Source: an uncultured Bacillota bacterium
GTDB taxonomy: Bacteria; Bacillota_I; Bacilli_A; RFN20; CAG-449
DNA length: 16,563 nt
Direction: 5' to 3'
NCBI GenBank assembly: GCA_905204225.1
Contig: CAJKZK010000030.1
Span: 1-16,563, forward strand
Shown: positions 6,364-14,364 of the stretch, piece after piece
How the letters are laid out: every line of letters begins with the position of its first letter
How positions within the stretch are numbered: position 1 is the first letter of the stretch
The notes under the pieces: model-generated
Told to the model about the DNA's origin: nothing
The model's input: the letters and a program-made list of their open reading frames with translations, nothing else
The model's database searches: none
Made by a program: the position numbers and the translations under genes

Positions 6364-9279
6364 TTACTTTTCCTCCTTTTTTCTATTTTTTAAAATAGTC
6401 ATAAGATTAAAAGATAACGCACCTATAAAGATAACTCCAAAAGAAATAGTTAATCCTAAAGAAGTTTTTTGATACCAAGTAATATCTTGTTTAACTTTTA
6501 CACCATAAGTAACAGTTGCTGATAACCATGTATTAGCCCATAAATATAAATTACGATGACATGCTTCTCTTACTGCTTTAAATAAAACAGCATCTTTACC
6601 TATATTAGTAGCTGATAATGAACCATTAACAAATTCTGTTGTATTTGTATCAAATTCCGTTGTTCCATTTATTATTGATGTTGGGCCATTTACATATCCA
6701 TCAGAAGCAGAATCAGCAATTACAACTCCTCTATAACCCCATTCATCAAATAATATATCTTTCATAAGGCCTGAAGAGGCACCAATATATTTACAACCTA
6801 ATCTGTTTTTTGCACACATTGTACAATTAGCATTACCTGAAGCTAAAGCTCCTTCAAACGCTCTTAAATAAATTTCTCTAGCAGCTTGTTCATTAACAAA
6901 AGTTGAAACACCACTTCTATTTGTTTCTTGATCATTAAAAGCAAAATGTTTAGGACCCATTGATAAACCAAATTTGTAAGCACCACTTACTTCATTTTTA
7001 GTTTGATAATAAGATAAAACACCATCTTCACTATAATATTCACCATTTCTTCCTAAATAAGCAGTTCGATGAATATTATTTCCAGGTCCCCAAGCACAAT
7101 GATAGCCAGTCCATAATCCATCATTACCAAACATTTCACCGACTTGTTCAGCTAATTCTTGATTAAATGTTGCACTTAAAACAACTTCAGTCGGAAACAT
7201 TGCTGCGTATATAGCGTATTCTTCATCATCAGTAATATAACTTGCACAAATACCAGTTGGTCCATCAAAAGCCATGTATGAAGGCATATTTATAGATTCG
7301 ATAACTCCACTATTAGCAAGACCAACAAGTCTAGACATTTCATCAAGAGATAATTGATTTAATAAATCTTCCCATTTTTCATCATCATAACTTAACCCAT
7401 TCATTTCAGATAATTCAATATTTGTAGATTTATTATCATAATTAACACCTTGTTTAACATTACTTAAATCATTTGATTCACTACTTGGAGAATATGTTGA
7501 ACCTTTTTTCATATCTTTAATCATTTCTTGAGAAGCTGTTAATTCTACTCCATTGCTCCAAGTTCCTGCCCAATCATTCCTACTTAAATAAGTAACTATA
7601 TCCCCATAATAATTAATATCAGCTTCTTCTAAATGGTTAGTAATTTTTACATCTGTATATTTACTTTTTGAAACAAGTTCATCATCAACTAATTTGTTGC
7701 CTTGTTTTTCATATTCATATTTTTTACATTGTTTATTATCGCCATTATAGTCCATACCATCACTTGTAGTATAACCTTTAACTGATAAAATATTGTTTAA
7801 CGCATCATGTGAACCATTACCTAAAGCAAAATAATATGTGCCATAATCCATAATATAAGTTTTAGCTTTATAAGGATCATAAGTAGCAAACATATTCATA
7901 TCAATTTCAATAGAAGTAGATATTTCTTCATTAGGATTTAATATTTTTGTTTTTGTATATCCAGCTAAAGAAACTGAAGCTTTTTCTATTTTATTATCAA
8001 TATCATATTGAGTATATGGACTTTGAACATAAACTTGTAAAACATCTTTACTTGCAACATCTCCAATATTTTTTACTGTAACATCTAGAGTAACTGTCTT
8101 CTTTTCATTATTCCAATGGATATCTTTTATTTCTCTAGTAAAATCAGTATAAGATAAACCATATCCAAAAGTATAACTTACTTCTTTTGAATAATCCCAT
8201 TTATTAGTATCCATAAATGCACCAGTTTTTGATAATGCATTTCCTTTTTTCATTACAGCATCTTCATATCTTGTTTCATAATATTTATATCCGACGTAAA
8301 TACCTTCTTGATAAACAACATAATGATTAGCAGAAGCTGCATCAATTTCACTAGCGTTAGTAAAAGTAAAATCTCCAAAATTTTGAACTGCAGGAGCCGA
8401 ATATACTGAAGCAGATATTGTATCTGACAAATGCCCTGATGGACTAACTTGACCAGTAATCACATCACATAATCCATATACACCAGAATTACCTAAAGAA
8501 CCAACACTAATAATCGAACTAATTTCAGCATCATGTTTTAATTCGTCAATTCCCATAGCATAATCACTATTAATAACCACTATGACTTTTTTTGAACATT
8601 TTTTAGCTTCTTTAATTAATTCTCTTTCAGTATCTTGTAATTCTAAAGCATTGTGTTTACCATCACCATCTAATACTTTACTAGGGTCACGTGAAGCATC
8701 ATTGCCTTCACCAAAAGTTCTACAAATAAAAACTATTGCCGCATCATTATAAGAACTATAACTATTTTTTACTTCACTAGTATATTCACTTGGATTTACT
8801 TCACCTGTACGATACCCACTTGTATCTGATCTACGATAATTACCTTTAACATTTTGGTAATAATTCCATAAAACAGGATTAACATTTACATTATCGCTTT
8901 TCAGCACATCTAATAATGTATAATCACAAGTTACCTTACCTCCTCCTGAATCTGGTCCATAAACTAATTTGACTGAACTTCTACCAAATAAACTTACATT
9001 GCTATTTTTAGCAATAGGTAAAGCATTATTATCATTTTTTAATAAGACTGCTCCTTCACTAACAATATCTGCAATAAGTTTTCTTTTTGCTTCAACCAAA
9101 TCTTTAGCGCTACTATATGTTGAGTTATATGTTCCATTATTAACACCTGAAGTTGTTTGACCAGGTAGATATCTATTAATAGCAATCTCCCAAGAAAAAG
9201 TCATTTCAGTACATGCAAGTGCAAACGAAAATAATATACTCGAAACAAAAGTACAAATCTTTAAAGTTTGTTTTTTCAT
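6364..9279 (-). CDS. membrane-anchored family 3 glycoside hydrolase, domains in permuted order
   Basis: A 971-aa GH3 enzyme, probably a beta-glucosidase or related exo-beta-glycosidase acting outside the membrane. A hydrophobic N-terminal segment (about 7-24) is followed by the alpha/beta sandwich domain that is normally C-terminal in GH3 (EGAVLLKNDNNALPI near its start). Next comes a fibronectin-III-like domain (about 400-500), then the catalytic barrel: FDGPTGI, the substrate-binding KHFAFNDQETNR and the nucleophile Asp856 in GYRGVVIADSAS. A second membrane helix (about 941-963) and a basic tail end the protein. The same sandwich-before-barrel order is known from some Ruminococcus and Butyrivibrio enzymes. 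I chose the ATG at 9277-9279 because AAAGGAGGA precedes it; the reading frame stays open 21 codons further upstream, without support. It heads a unit with the four-helix protein and the lipoprotein and is preceded by a cre site. Confidence 0.93.
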   Translation of the reverse strand: MKKQTLKICTFVSSILFSFALACTEMTFSWEIAINRYLPGQTTSGVNNGTYNSTYSSAKDLVEAKRKLIADIVSEGAVLLKNDNNALPIAKNSNVSLFGRSSVKLVYGPDSGGGKVTCDYTLLDVLKSDNVNVNPVLWNYYQNVKGNYRRSDTSGYRTGEVNPSEYTSEVKNSYSSYNDAAIVFICRTFGEGNDASRDPSKVLDGDGKHNALELQDTERELIKEAKKCSKKVIVVINSDYAMGIDELKHDAEISSIISVGSLGNSGVYGLCDVITGQVSPSGHLSDTISASVYSAPAVQNFGDFTFTNASEIDAASANHYVVYQEGIYVGYKYYETRYEDAVMKKGNALSKTGAFMDTNKWDYSKEVSYTFGYGLSYTDFTREIKDIHWNNEKKTVTLDVTVKNIGDVASKDVLQVYVQSPYTQYDIDNKIEKASVSLAGYTKTKILNPNEEISTSIEIDMNMFATYDPYKAKTYIMDYGTYYFALGNGSHDALNNILSVKGYTTSDGMDYNGDNKQCKKYEYEKQGNKLVDDELVSKSKYTDVKITNHLEEADINYYGDIVTYLSRNDWAGTWSNGVELTASQEMIKDMKKGSTYSPSSESNDLSNVKQGVNYDNKSTNIELSEMNGLSYDDEKWEDLLNQLSLDEMSRLVGLANSGVIESINMPSYMAFDGPTGICASYITDDEEYAIYAAMFPTEVVLSATFNQELAEQVGEMFGNDGLWTGYHCAWGPGNNIHRTAYLGRNGEYYSEDGVLSYYQTKNEVSGAYKFGLSMGPKHFAFNDQETNRSGVSTFVNEQAAREIYLRAFEGALASGNANCTMCAKNRLGCKYIGASSGLMKDILFDEWGYRGVVIADSASDGYVNGPTSIINGTTEFDTNTTEFVNGSLSATNIGKDAVLFKAVREACHRNLYLWANTWLSATVTYGVKVKQDITWYQKTSLGLTISFGVIFIGALSFNLMTILKNRKKEEK

Positions 9280-9326
9280 TTTGTCCTCCTTTGACAAAAA
9301 AATTTTAAATTTTATTAAAAAAACAA

Positions 9327-9356
9327 ACAATAAGATAGGCATGTAATGATTGTAAA
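9327..9356 (-). promoter_or_regulatory. candidate promoter of the GH3 gene
   Basis: Minus-strand -35 TTTACA (9351-9356), 18-bp spacer and -10 TATTGT (9327-9332). The -35 lies inside the cre palindrome, so CcpA would block it. A second weak pair, TTGTTT (9325-9330) and TAAAAT (9302-9307) at 17 bp, cannot be excluded but would leave a leader of only about 16 nt. Confidence 0.35.
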
Positions 9357-9364
9357 CGGTTACA
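9351..9364. promoter_or_regulatory. cre site (CcpA operator)
   Basis: TGTAAACGGTTACA matches the catabolite-responsive-element pattern TGWNANCGNTNWCA at every defined position and is nearly a full palindrome. It lies 72 bp upstream of the GH3 start codon, in the only intergenic space of this operon. It implies repression of the glycosidase when preferred sugars are present. CcpA itself is not in the window. Confidence 0.8.
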
Positions 9365-9379
9365 TGATATTTTTTATTT

Positions 9380-9421
9380 GGAATATAATGACATTTTTAA
9401 GGAATAAAATGTTATTTTTTA
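9380..9421 (-). promoter_or_regulatory. tandem 21-bp direct repeat, candidate LytTR regulator binding site
   Basis: 9380-9400 and 9401-9421 match at 17 of 21 positions (both begin GGAATA.AATG on the plus strand; on the minus strand each holds CATTWTATTCC). LytTR-domain regulators bind pairs of short direct repeats spaced about 21-22 bp, and ACATTTTAT resembles the ACAnTT-type half site. The pair overlaps the end of the LytTR regulator gene and lies 24 bp upstream of the candidate GH3 -35. The binding role is inference. Confidence 0.45.
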
Positions 9422-10167
9422 TTTATTATTATATTTTGTTTTCTATTTTTTAATATTTCTAAATATTGATTCCTAATATCTTTTACTTTTCTTTTACTAA
9501 TAATCAAAGTAATATTATTTTTTAAAACAATATTATCATTATTAATGATTTTAATATATTCACTATTAACTAAATAACATTTATGAGTTCTTATAAATCC
9601 TTTGTTTACTAATTTATCTTCAAATTCAGACATGTTTTGTCTTACTGTGAAGAAAGTATTAGGGTTATCTAAATATATGTTTTGATATTTTCCTTCGCTT
9701 TCAATATATATAATTTTTTTTATTTCTACACTTTTTACTTCTTTATTATTGATAATTAATTTATCTTCACAATCATTGTTTAAATTATAATCTTTAAAAA
9801 ATGAATTGATGACAAATGTAAAATCTTCAAAGAAATTATTTTTTCTTACAAAACCATAAGGATGTGTTTGTAGTGATTCAAAAACTCTTTCTTCATGGGA
9901 AGAAACAAATACAATTTTAGTTTTAATACCTTTATCAAAAAATATTTTTGCAACTTTAATTCCATCATTATCCCCTAAATCAATATCAAGTAATATTAAA
10001 TCATATATTTTTTTATTAATAGATGTCATTAATTCATCAGCATTAAGAAATCTATCAACTTCTGCACATTTATTTTTTTGTAAAAATATTGTTCTTGTTA
10101 TATTTTCAATAATATCTAAAGTACTTTTTTCATCATCACATATAGCAATATTAAATTTTTCGTTCAT
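9412..10167 (-). CDS. LytTR-family response regulator (AgrA-like)
   Basis: A 251-aa DNA-binding response regulator. The receiver domain (about 5-125) has the acidic pair Asp11-Asp12, phospho-acceptor Asp61 in LILLDID, the Ser of FVSSHEE and the Lys of FVRKNN. The LytTR DNA-binding domain (about 140-245) includes IIYIESEGKY and FIRTHKCYLVN. I start at the ATG at 10165-10167, with AGGTG just upstream; an ATG four codons earlier overlaps that ribosome-binding site. The gene begins one base after the kinase stop codon, so the two are translated together and form a pair. No agrB- or agrD-like gene is nearby, so the signal is unknown. No terminator separates it from the GH3 gene, and its likely target is the repeat at 9380-9421. 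Confidence 0.92.
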   Translation of the reverse strand: MNEKFNIAICDDEKSTLDIIENITRTIFLQKNKCAEVDRFLNADELMTSINKKIYDLILLDIDLGDNDGIKVAKIFFDKGIKTKIVFVSSHEERVFESLQTHPYGFVRKNNFFEDFTFVINSFFKDYNLNNDCEDKLIINNKEVKSVEIKKIIYIESEGKYQNIYLDNPNTFFTVRQNMSEFEDKLVNKGFIRTHKCYLVNSEYIKIINNDNIVLKNNITLIISKRKVKDIRNQYLEILKNRKQNIIINKK

Positions 10168-10168
10168 A

Positions 10169-11521
10169 TTACACCTCATTAAAAATCATTATAGTTACCA
10201 CAAAATTATCATCACATTCTAATTTTATTGAACCTTTATATTTATCAACTATATTTTGTACTATTTTTAAGCCCCAGCCATGATAATTATCTTCATTATT
10301 TTTTAATAATAAATTATTTAAATCATTTCTAGAGAATTTGATTTTTGTTTCATTTTCTGTTTTTATTAATAAAGCTGTATTAACTAGTTGTATCTCTAAA
10401 TATATTTTTTTCTTTTCCATTTTTTTTACTTCATTAAGTGCATTATCAACTATGTTCATAATAAGTGAACATAAATCAACTGGATTAATATTTAATGTAG
10501 GAGGTACAATTATTTTTGTATCTAAATCAATATTTTCTTTTTTACATTTTGAAAATTCAATATTCAATATATCGTCTATAACTTTATTTCCACAATGACT
10601 GAGTGAATCAACAATTGAATTATTTTTTAAATAATTATTAATATATTCATTTAATTCACTAAACTTTTTTTCATCAGACAATACTTTTAACATCATAAAT
10701 TGATTTTTAACATCATGATTTATTTTTCTTATTGTTTTATATTTATCTTCAGACATTTGCATCATTTGAATATAATTTTTGTTATTATCAATAATTAATT
10801 GATCCATCATTTTTTCATTATATTCTTTAGCATTATAATAAATCATTAAATAAACTAATATAGAAAGAATAATAAATGAAATATATATTAGAATAAAAAC
10901 TTCTGAGCAATTATCTCTACAATATTTTAAAAAATATATTCTAAAAGAAGAAAAACAAATCATTGAAAATAAAAAATACCCAACAACTAAAACAACCATA
11001 ATCCATGGAATAAAAGTAAATTTTTTAAAATTAAATTTAATCATCAATAAAGTAATACATATCATTCCTAAAAGATTAAATATTAAAGTAAAATTTATAT
11101 CTATATTTAAATTCCAAACATAATCTTTACATATTCCAAACCAACCAGCAAGATTAGATTGTGTTATATATAAACAATAAAAAAGTAAAGAAGTAGTTAT
11201 TTGTTTTGAAGGCTTCATTTTTAAAATAAAAATATTATAAGCAACTAAAGTAAAAGAATAAGAAAACATTATAATATCTATAATAGTAAAAGGTGCTGAA
11301 AAATATGGTAAGTTTAAATATCCAGCAAATAAGCAAGAAATTAAAAACATATAAATAAGACTTATACTTAATTCTATAATTTTATATTTTCTTTGATTTT
11401 TATCACGAAAATTATATTGATTCAATATATAATTTAAAATAAAAACAAAAAATAATTGGCTAATCATAAAGCCAATTCCAAATTCGTTATTTATATAAAT
11501 TTTTTTAAATCCTTCAATCAT
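10169..11521 (-). CDS. GHKL sensor histidine kinase (AgrC/CitA-like architecture)
   Basis: A 450-aa membrane sensor kinase, partner of the LytTR regulator that follows one base later. Six or seven hydrophobic segments fill residues about 17-228. A short coiled linker leads to the phospho-acceptor motif NHDVKNQ with His269, in the HDhxNQ form of AgrC-type kinases. The GHKL ATPase domain has its N box at 353-364 (LIMNIVDNALNEV region, Asn360) and G box HGWGL at 414-418. The F box is not obvious. The start ATG at 11519-11521 has no Shine-Dalgarno, and the upstream promoter leaves a leader of about 9 nt, so initiation may be nearly leaderless; an in-frame Met at residue 19 is the alternative. The ligand is unknown; the downstream glycosidase genes make a sugar or glycoside a fair guess. 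Confidence 0.92.
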   Translation of the reverse strand: MIEGFKKIYINNEFGIGFMISQLFFVFILNYILNQYNFRDKNQRKYKIIELSISLIYMFLISCLFAGYLNLPYFSAPFTIIDIIMFSYSFTLVAYNIFILKMKPSKQITTSLLFYCLYITQSNLAGWFGICKDYVWNLNIDINFTLIFNLLGMICITLLMIKFNFKKFTFIPWIMVVLVVGYFLFSMICFSSFRIYFLKYCRDNCSEVFILIYISFIILSILVYLMIYYNAKEYNEKMMDQLIIDNNKNYIQMMQMSEDKYKTIRKINHDVKNQFMMLKVLSDEKKFSELNEYINNYLKNNSIVDSLSHCGNKVIDDILNIEFSKCKKENIDLDTKIIVPPTLNINPVDLCSLIMNIVDNALNEVKKMEKKKIYLEIQLVNTALLIKTENETKIKFSRNDLNNLLLKNNEDNYHGWGLKIVQNIVDKYKGSIKLECDDNFVVTIMIFNEV

Positions 11522-11536
11522 AATAATTCACAATTA

Positions 11537-11566
11537 ATTATATTAACATTTTTTAAATTATGTCAA
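11537..11566 (-). promoter_or_regulatory. strong sigma-A promoter of the kinase-regulator operon
   Basis: Perfect -35 TTGACA (11561-11566) and perfect -10 TATAAT (11537-11542) with an 18-bp spacer on the minus strand. The predicted start is near 11530, only about 9 nt before the kinase ATG. It follows the cold-shock gene terminator directly. Confidence 0.85.
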
Positions 11567-11570
11567 CATG

Positions 11571-11598
11571 AAAAAAATAGAGGTTTTCGCCTCTATTT
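11571..11598 (-). terminator. Rho-independent terminator of the cold-shock protein gene
   Basis: Perfect 9-bp stem AAATAGAGG / CCTCTATTT with a 6-nt loop CGAAAA and a following T-run on the minus strand, 5 bp after the stop codon. Confidence 0.92.
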
Positions 11599-11603
11599 AA
11601 TGT

Positions 11604-11807
11604 TTACACTCCAATTTTATAGACTTTTTTAGCTTGTAATCCTCTTTCAGTTTGTGCTAAATCAAATTTTACTTCTTGACCTTCTTCCAAACTTCTATAT
11701 CCTTCTTCCATTATTTGGGAATAATGAACAAATATATCTTCACCTTCACCACGATTAATGAAACCATACCCTTTATCAGCATTAAACCACTTTACTTTCC
11801 CTACCAT
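11604..11807 (-). CDS. cold-shock domain protein (CspA/CspB family)
   Basis: A 67-aa single-domain RNA/DNA-binding protein with the usual length and five-strand barrel. VGKVKWFNADKGYGFI contains RNP1 (KGYGFI) and DIFVHY is RNP2. Proteins of this family melt RNA structure and serve as RNA chaperones in the cold or in general growth. The start has a GAAGGTG ribosome-binding site. It lies 89 bp after comFC without a terminator between them, so it may be read both from comFA and from its own promoter. The leader is short, unlike the long thermosensing leader of Escherichia coli cspA. Confidence 0.95.
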   Translation of the reverse strand: MVGKVKWFNADKGYGFINRGEGEDIFVHYSQIMEEGYRSLEEGQEVKFDLAQTERGLQAKKVYKIGV

Positions 11808-11843
11808 TTACTACACCTTCTTTCTCTGCTCACTACATTAAAT

Positions 11844-11873
11844 ATTATAATTTATAATAATTAAATATGATAA
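11844..11873 (-). promoter_or_regulatory. candidate promoter of the cold-shock gene
   Basis: Minus-strand TATAAT (11844-11849) with a weak -35 TTATCA (11868-11873) at 18 bp, about 37 bp upstream of the start codon. The surrounding DNA is so AT-rich that the match is modest evidence. Confidence 0.4.
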
Positions 11874-11896
11874 TTTTTTCATAACAATAATTATGA

Positions 11897-12550
11897 CTAT
11901 TTTCGACATGTATATGACATAGCTAAAAAATTTATTTTTTTTACTTGATTATTTTTTAATAAATTAATACATGATTTCATAGTAGAACCAGTAGTTAAAA
12001 CATCATCAACTAATAATACTTTTTTATTTTTTATTAACTTTATATTATCATTAACTGTTAAACAATTACTAATATTTTGTCTTTCAGAAAAGTGATATGA
12101 AGATTGTTTTATATCTTTATTTTTTTCTAAGCAACTAATTATAGGCATATTTAATAATTTTACCATTTCATAAACATGATTAAATCCTCTTTTTTTATCA
12201 TGTTCAATAAAAGAAGGAATAGGTACAATTATATAATCATAAAATATAATTTTTATTAATATTTTATATGGATCAAAAAATATTTTATTTAATTCTATAT
12301 CATAACAACCTTTATATCTAAATAATAAATCATTAATACCTTTTTCATAAGGATAAATACAAAATCCATTAACTGAATTTAAATTAACAATTATTATTTT
12401 TGGTTGTAAATTTTTTAAACAATTATAACATAAATTAATTTTAAAAAAAGAATTAATTGGTTGATAACATACTAAACAATAATTAACTTTCGTTGGCTCT
12501 AATAATTTCTTTACAACACTTTTGCATTTCTTCAGTAATGTAACTTGCAA
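11897..12550 (-). CDS. comFC: ComFC-like phosphoribosyltransferase-fold protein
   Basis: A 217-aa cytoplasmic protein of the ComFC/GntX family needed for DNA uptake in competent cells. The N-terminus has two CxxC pairs (Cys25/Cys28 and Cys41/Cys44), which probably bind zinc. The family signature RGFNH is at 121-125, and the PRPP-binding loop VLLVDDVLTTGST is at 178-190. The start is uncertain. The frame has no ATG or GTG before the zinc motif, so I accept a TTG at 12548-12550, with AAGGAG 12 bp upstream. This makes a 68-bp overlap with comFA, an unusually long one. It forms the standard comFA-comFC pair and probably works with the ComFA helicase on incoming single-stranded DNA. Confidence 0.88.
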   Translation of the reverse strand: MQVTLLKKCKSVVKKLLEPTKVNYCLVCYQPINSFFKINLCYNCLKNLQPKIIIVNLNSVNGFCIYPYEKGINDLLFRYKGCYDIELNKIFFDPYKILIKIIFYDYIIVPIPSFIEHDKKRGFNHVYEMVKLLNMPIISCLEKNKDIKQSSYHFSERQNISNCLTVNDNIKLIKNKKVLLVDDVLTTGSTMKSCINLLKNNQVKKINFLAMSYTCRK

Positions 12551-13610
12551 TAAAAATCACTTCTCCTTCATAAGCATCTATTTTTCTACCTACCCTTCCT
12601 GAAATCTGAATTAAACTTTTTTCATCATATAATTCATGTTCAGCATTAAAAACTATAACTTGTAAATTTTTAATTGTTACTCCTCTTTCTAAAACAGAAG
12701 TAGTTATTAAATAATCATATTTATTATTTTTAAAATCCATAATTATTTGTTCTCTATCTTCTTTTTTTGAATGAACAAAATATCCATTTTTTATAAATTT
12801 ACACTTATTATAAAGTTCTTCACATTCATCAATAGTAGGTACAAAGACTAATACTGGTAATTTTTTCTTTTTAAAATAATATAACAAATACCATAAATAA
12901 AAAATTTTACCAATAATAATAGATTTCATTTTAGGAACTGGTAGAGGATGATTATGATACCTTTTATCTAAGAATAATACTTCACCATTATCTTTTTTTA
13001 CTTCATTAATAATTTTATCACGCGCGGTTGCACTCATCATGATGTAATTACCTTTTAAAGACTTCTTAAAAAAACAATTTAAAGTATCATTATTTTGAAA
13101 AGGAAAAGCATCTATTTCATCTAAAATTAATAAATCAAAATAATTTTCATAACGGTATAATTGGTGAGTAGTAAGAATTATAATATTTCCTTTTAAATTT
13201 GAATGGTGTCCTCCATAGACCGCTACTACTTGTTGATTAGAAAATGCTTCTTTTATTCTAGGATACAAATCAATAACAACATCTTTTCTAGGAATGGCAA
13301 AGCCAATTTGATAACCTTTTTTTAGGCAATTTAATATAACTTCATAAACTAATTCTGTTTTACCAGCTCCACAAACAGCATTAATTAAAACATTCTTTTT
13401 ATTATTAATTAAATCAACAACTTTATTAGAAATCTTTTTTTGTTCTTCACTTAATTGATAATTAATATTTAAAAAAGGATTATTTATCACTTCTTCTTGA
13501 TTATTTATTTTTTCACCAATAAAAGAAATACATTTCCTACAATAAATTTCTCCATTTTTTAAACCAAAATAATTTCTTTGATTATTATGGCATATTGGAC
13601 ATGTATACAT
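12483..13610 (-). CDS. comFA: ComFA-like DNA uptake helicase
   Basis: A 375-aa superfamily 2 ATPase that helps to pull single-stranded DNA through the membrane during transformation. It is shorter than Bacillus ComFA (about 460 aa), but all landmarks are present. A four-Cys zinc finger (Cys4, Cys7, Cys24, Cys27) starts the protein. Walker A is AVCGAGKT (78-85), the DEAD-type box is DEID (164-167), motif III is SAT (193-195) and motif VI is QISGRVGRK (335-343). The ATG at 13608-13610 has GGAGG 12 bp upstream, a loose spacing, but no better start exists before the zinc finger. comFC follows and overlaps. Other competence genes are not in the window. A helicase of another DNA-repair type is unlikely given the zinc finger and neighbour. 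Confidence 0.92.
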   Translation of the reverse strand: MYTCPICHNNQRNYFGLKNGEIYCRKCISFIGEKINNQEEVINNPFLNINYQLSEEQKKISNKVVDLINNKKNVLINAVCGAGKTELVYEVILNCLKKGYQIGFAIPRKDVVIDLYPRIKEAFSNQQVVAVYGGHHSNLKGNIIILTTHQLYRYENYFDLLILDEIDAFPFQNNDTLNCFFKKSLKGNYIMMSATARDKIINEVKKDNGEVLFLDKRYHNHPLPVPKMKSIIIGKIFYLWYLLYYFKKKKLPVLVFVPTIDECEELYNKCKFIKNGYFVHSKKEDREQIIMDFKNNKYDYLITTSVLERGVTIKNLQVIVFNAEHELYDEKSLIQISGRVGRKIDAYEGEVIFIASYITEEMQKCCKEIIRANES

Positions 13611-13663
13611 GCTTTATCATAACCTCCTCTAATATATATATTTAAGAAAAAAAATTTTTTTTA

Positions 13664-13695
13664 TAAAAAAAAACAATTTATATTTCAAAATTGTT
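13664..13695 (-). terminator. Rho-independent terminator of the spoIIQ-like gene
   Basis: Perfect 8-bp stem AACAATTT / AAATTGTT around an 8-nt loop (13672-13695), followed on the minus strand by a run of about ten T. It lies 21 bp after the stop codon. Confidence 0.85.
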
Positions 13696-13716
13696 CTTTT
13701 AGAAAATTAACTTTAA

Positions 13717-14364
13717 CTATAAACTTTCAATAGATTTAGTGTATATTTTTTCTGGATTTAACTTTGTATCTTCTTTTATAATTTCAAAATGTAAAGATTT
13801 ACCTATATTTTCTGTATAATTAGAAGTACCTGACATAGCAATAACATCACCTTGTTTAATATTTTGTCCTTTATTTACTTTCACATCACTTAAAGAAGAA
13901 TAAATAAATTTTGTTCCATTTTCATGAGTTAAAACAACTAATTCACCATATATTTTATCAGTCATTTTTTCTGTAATTGTTCCCGAAACAGACGCTACTA
14001 CTTCAAAATCGCTATTATTATATGTATAATCACATCCTTCTGATTTCATATAAGTTCTTGACGATGATGGTACTAATACGATTGATTTTTCTTTTAAATC
14101 GTCAGTATCATTTTTATCATAAAAATAATGAACCACTTCACAATCAACAGTATATGGTCTTAAAATTTCTTCAACTTTATTATCAACAGGATCTTCACTA
14201 ATCGAAGGAGTAACTATATCAATAGAATTAGTTAACGATGATGAAGTATCTCTACTAGCGTATATTAAGCTCGTGCCAACGATTATTGCTCCTCCAAGTG
14301 CAATCACGCTTCCAACTTTCAAAGTTGAATTCCAATTTTTTATATTTTTAAATAAGTTTTTCAT
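13717..14364 (-). CDS. spoIIQ: SpoIIQ-like M23/LytM-domain protein, probably catalytically inactive
   Basis: A 215-aa bitopic membrane protein. A short basic N-terminus is followed by one membrane helix (about 17-35), a Ser/Thr linker and a LytM/M23 domain (about 95-205). SpoIIQ is the forespore protein that joins SpoIIIAH across the two membranes to form the feeding channel during engulfment. Blocks typical of SpoIIQ are FEVVASVSGTI, YSSLSDVKV, IKQGDVIAMSGTSN and LHFEI. Of the M23 metal and catalytic residues, Asp112 and His192 remain, but the first His of HxxxD is Ser108 and the first His of HxH is Ser190. This loss fits a structural role, as in Bacillus SpoIIQ, and argues against a working endopeptidase. 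It is shorter than the Bacillus protein (283 aa). The ATG has a GAGGTG ribosome-binding site. It is transcribed as a single gene. Confidence 0.75.
   Translation of the reverse strand: MKNLFKNIKNWNSTLKVGSVIALGGAIIVGTSLIYASRDTSSSLTNSIDIVTPSISEDPVDNKVEEILRPYTVDCEVVHYFYDKNDTDDLKEKSIVLVPSSSRTYMKSEGCDYTYNNSDFEVVASVSGTITEKMTDKIYGELVVLTHENGTKFIYSSLSDVKVNKGQNIKQGDVIAMSGTSNYTENIGKSLHFEIIKEDTKLNPEKIYTKSIESL

Noticed and set aside
9291..9313. Plus-strand TTGACA at 9291-9296 as a promoter
   Set aside because: It is the complement of the GH3 ribosome-binding region, there is no good -10 at the right spacing, and no plus-strand gene follows.
9280..9342. 21-residue upstream extension of the GH3 reading frame
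   Set aside because: It covers the ribosome-binding site AAAGGAGGA and the likely promoter; the start at 9279 has far better support.
10338..10598. Plus-strand 86-codon frame opposite the kinase gene, and similar frames opposite ispE, the GH3 gene, the cold-shock gene and spoIIQ
   Set aside because: They lie within well-identified minus-strand genes, lack family resemblance and have no ribosome-binding sites.
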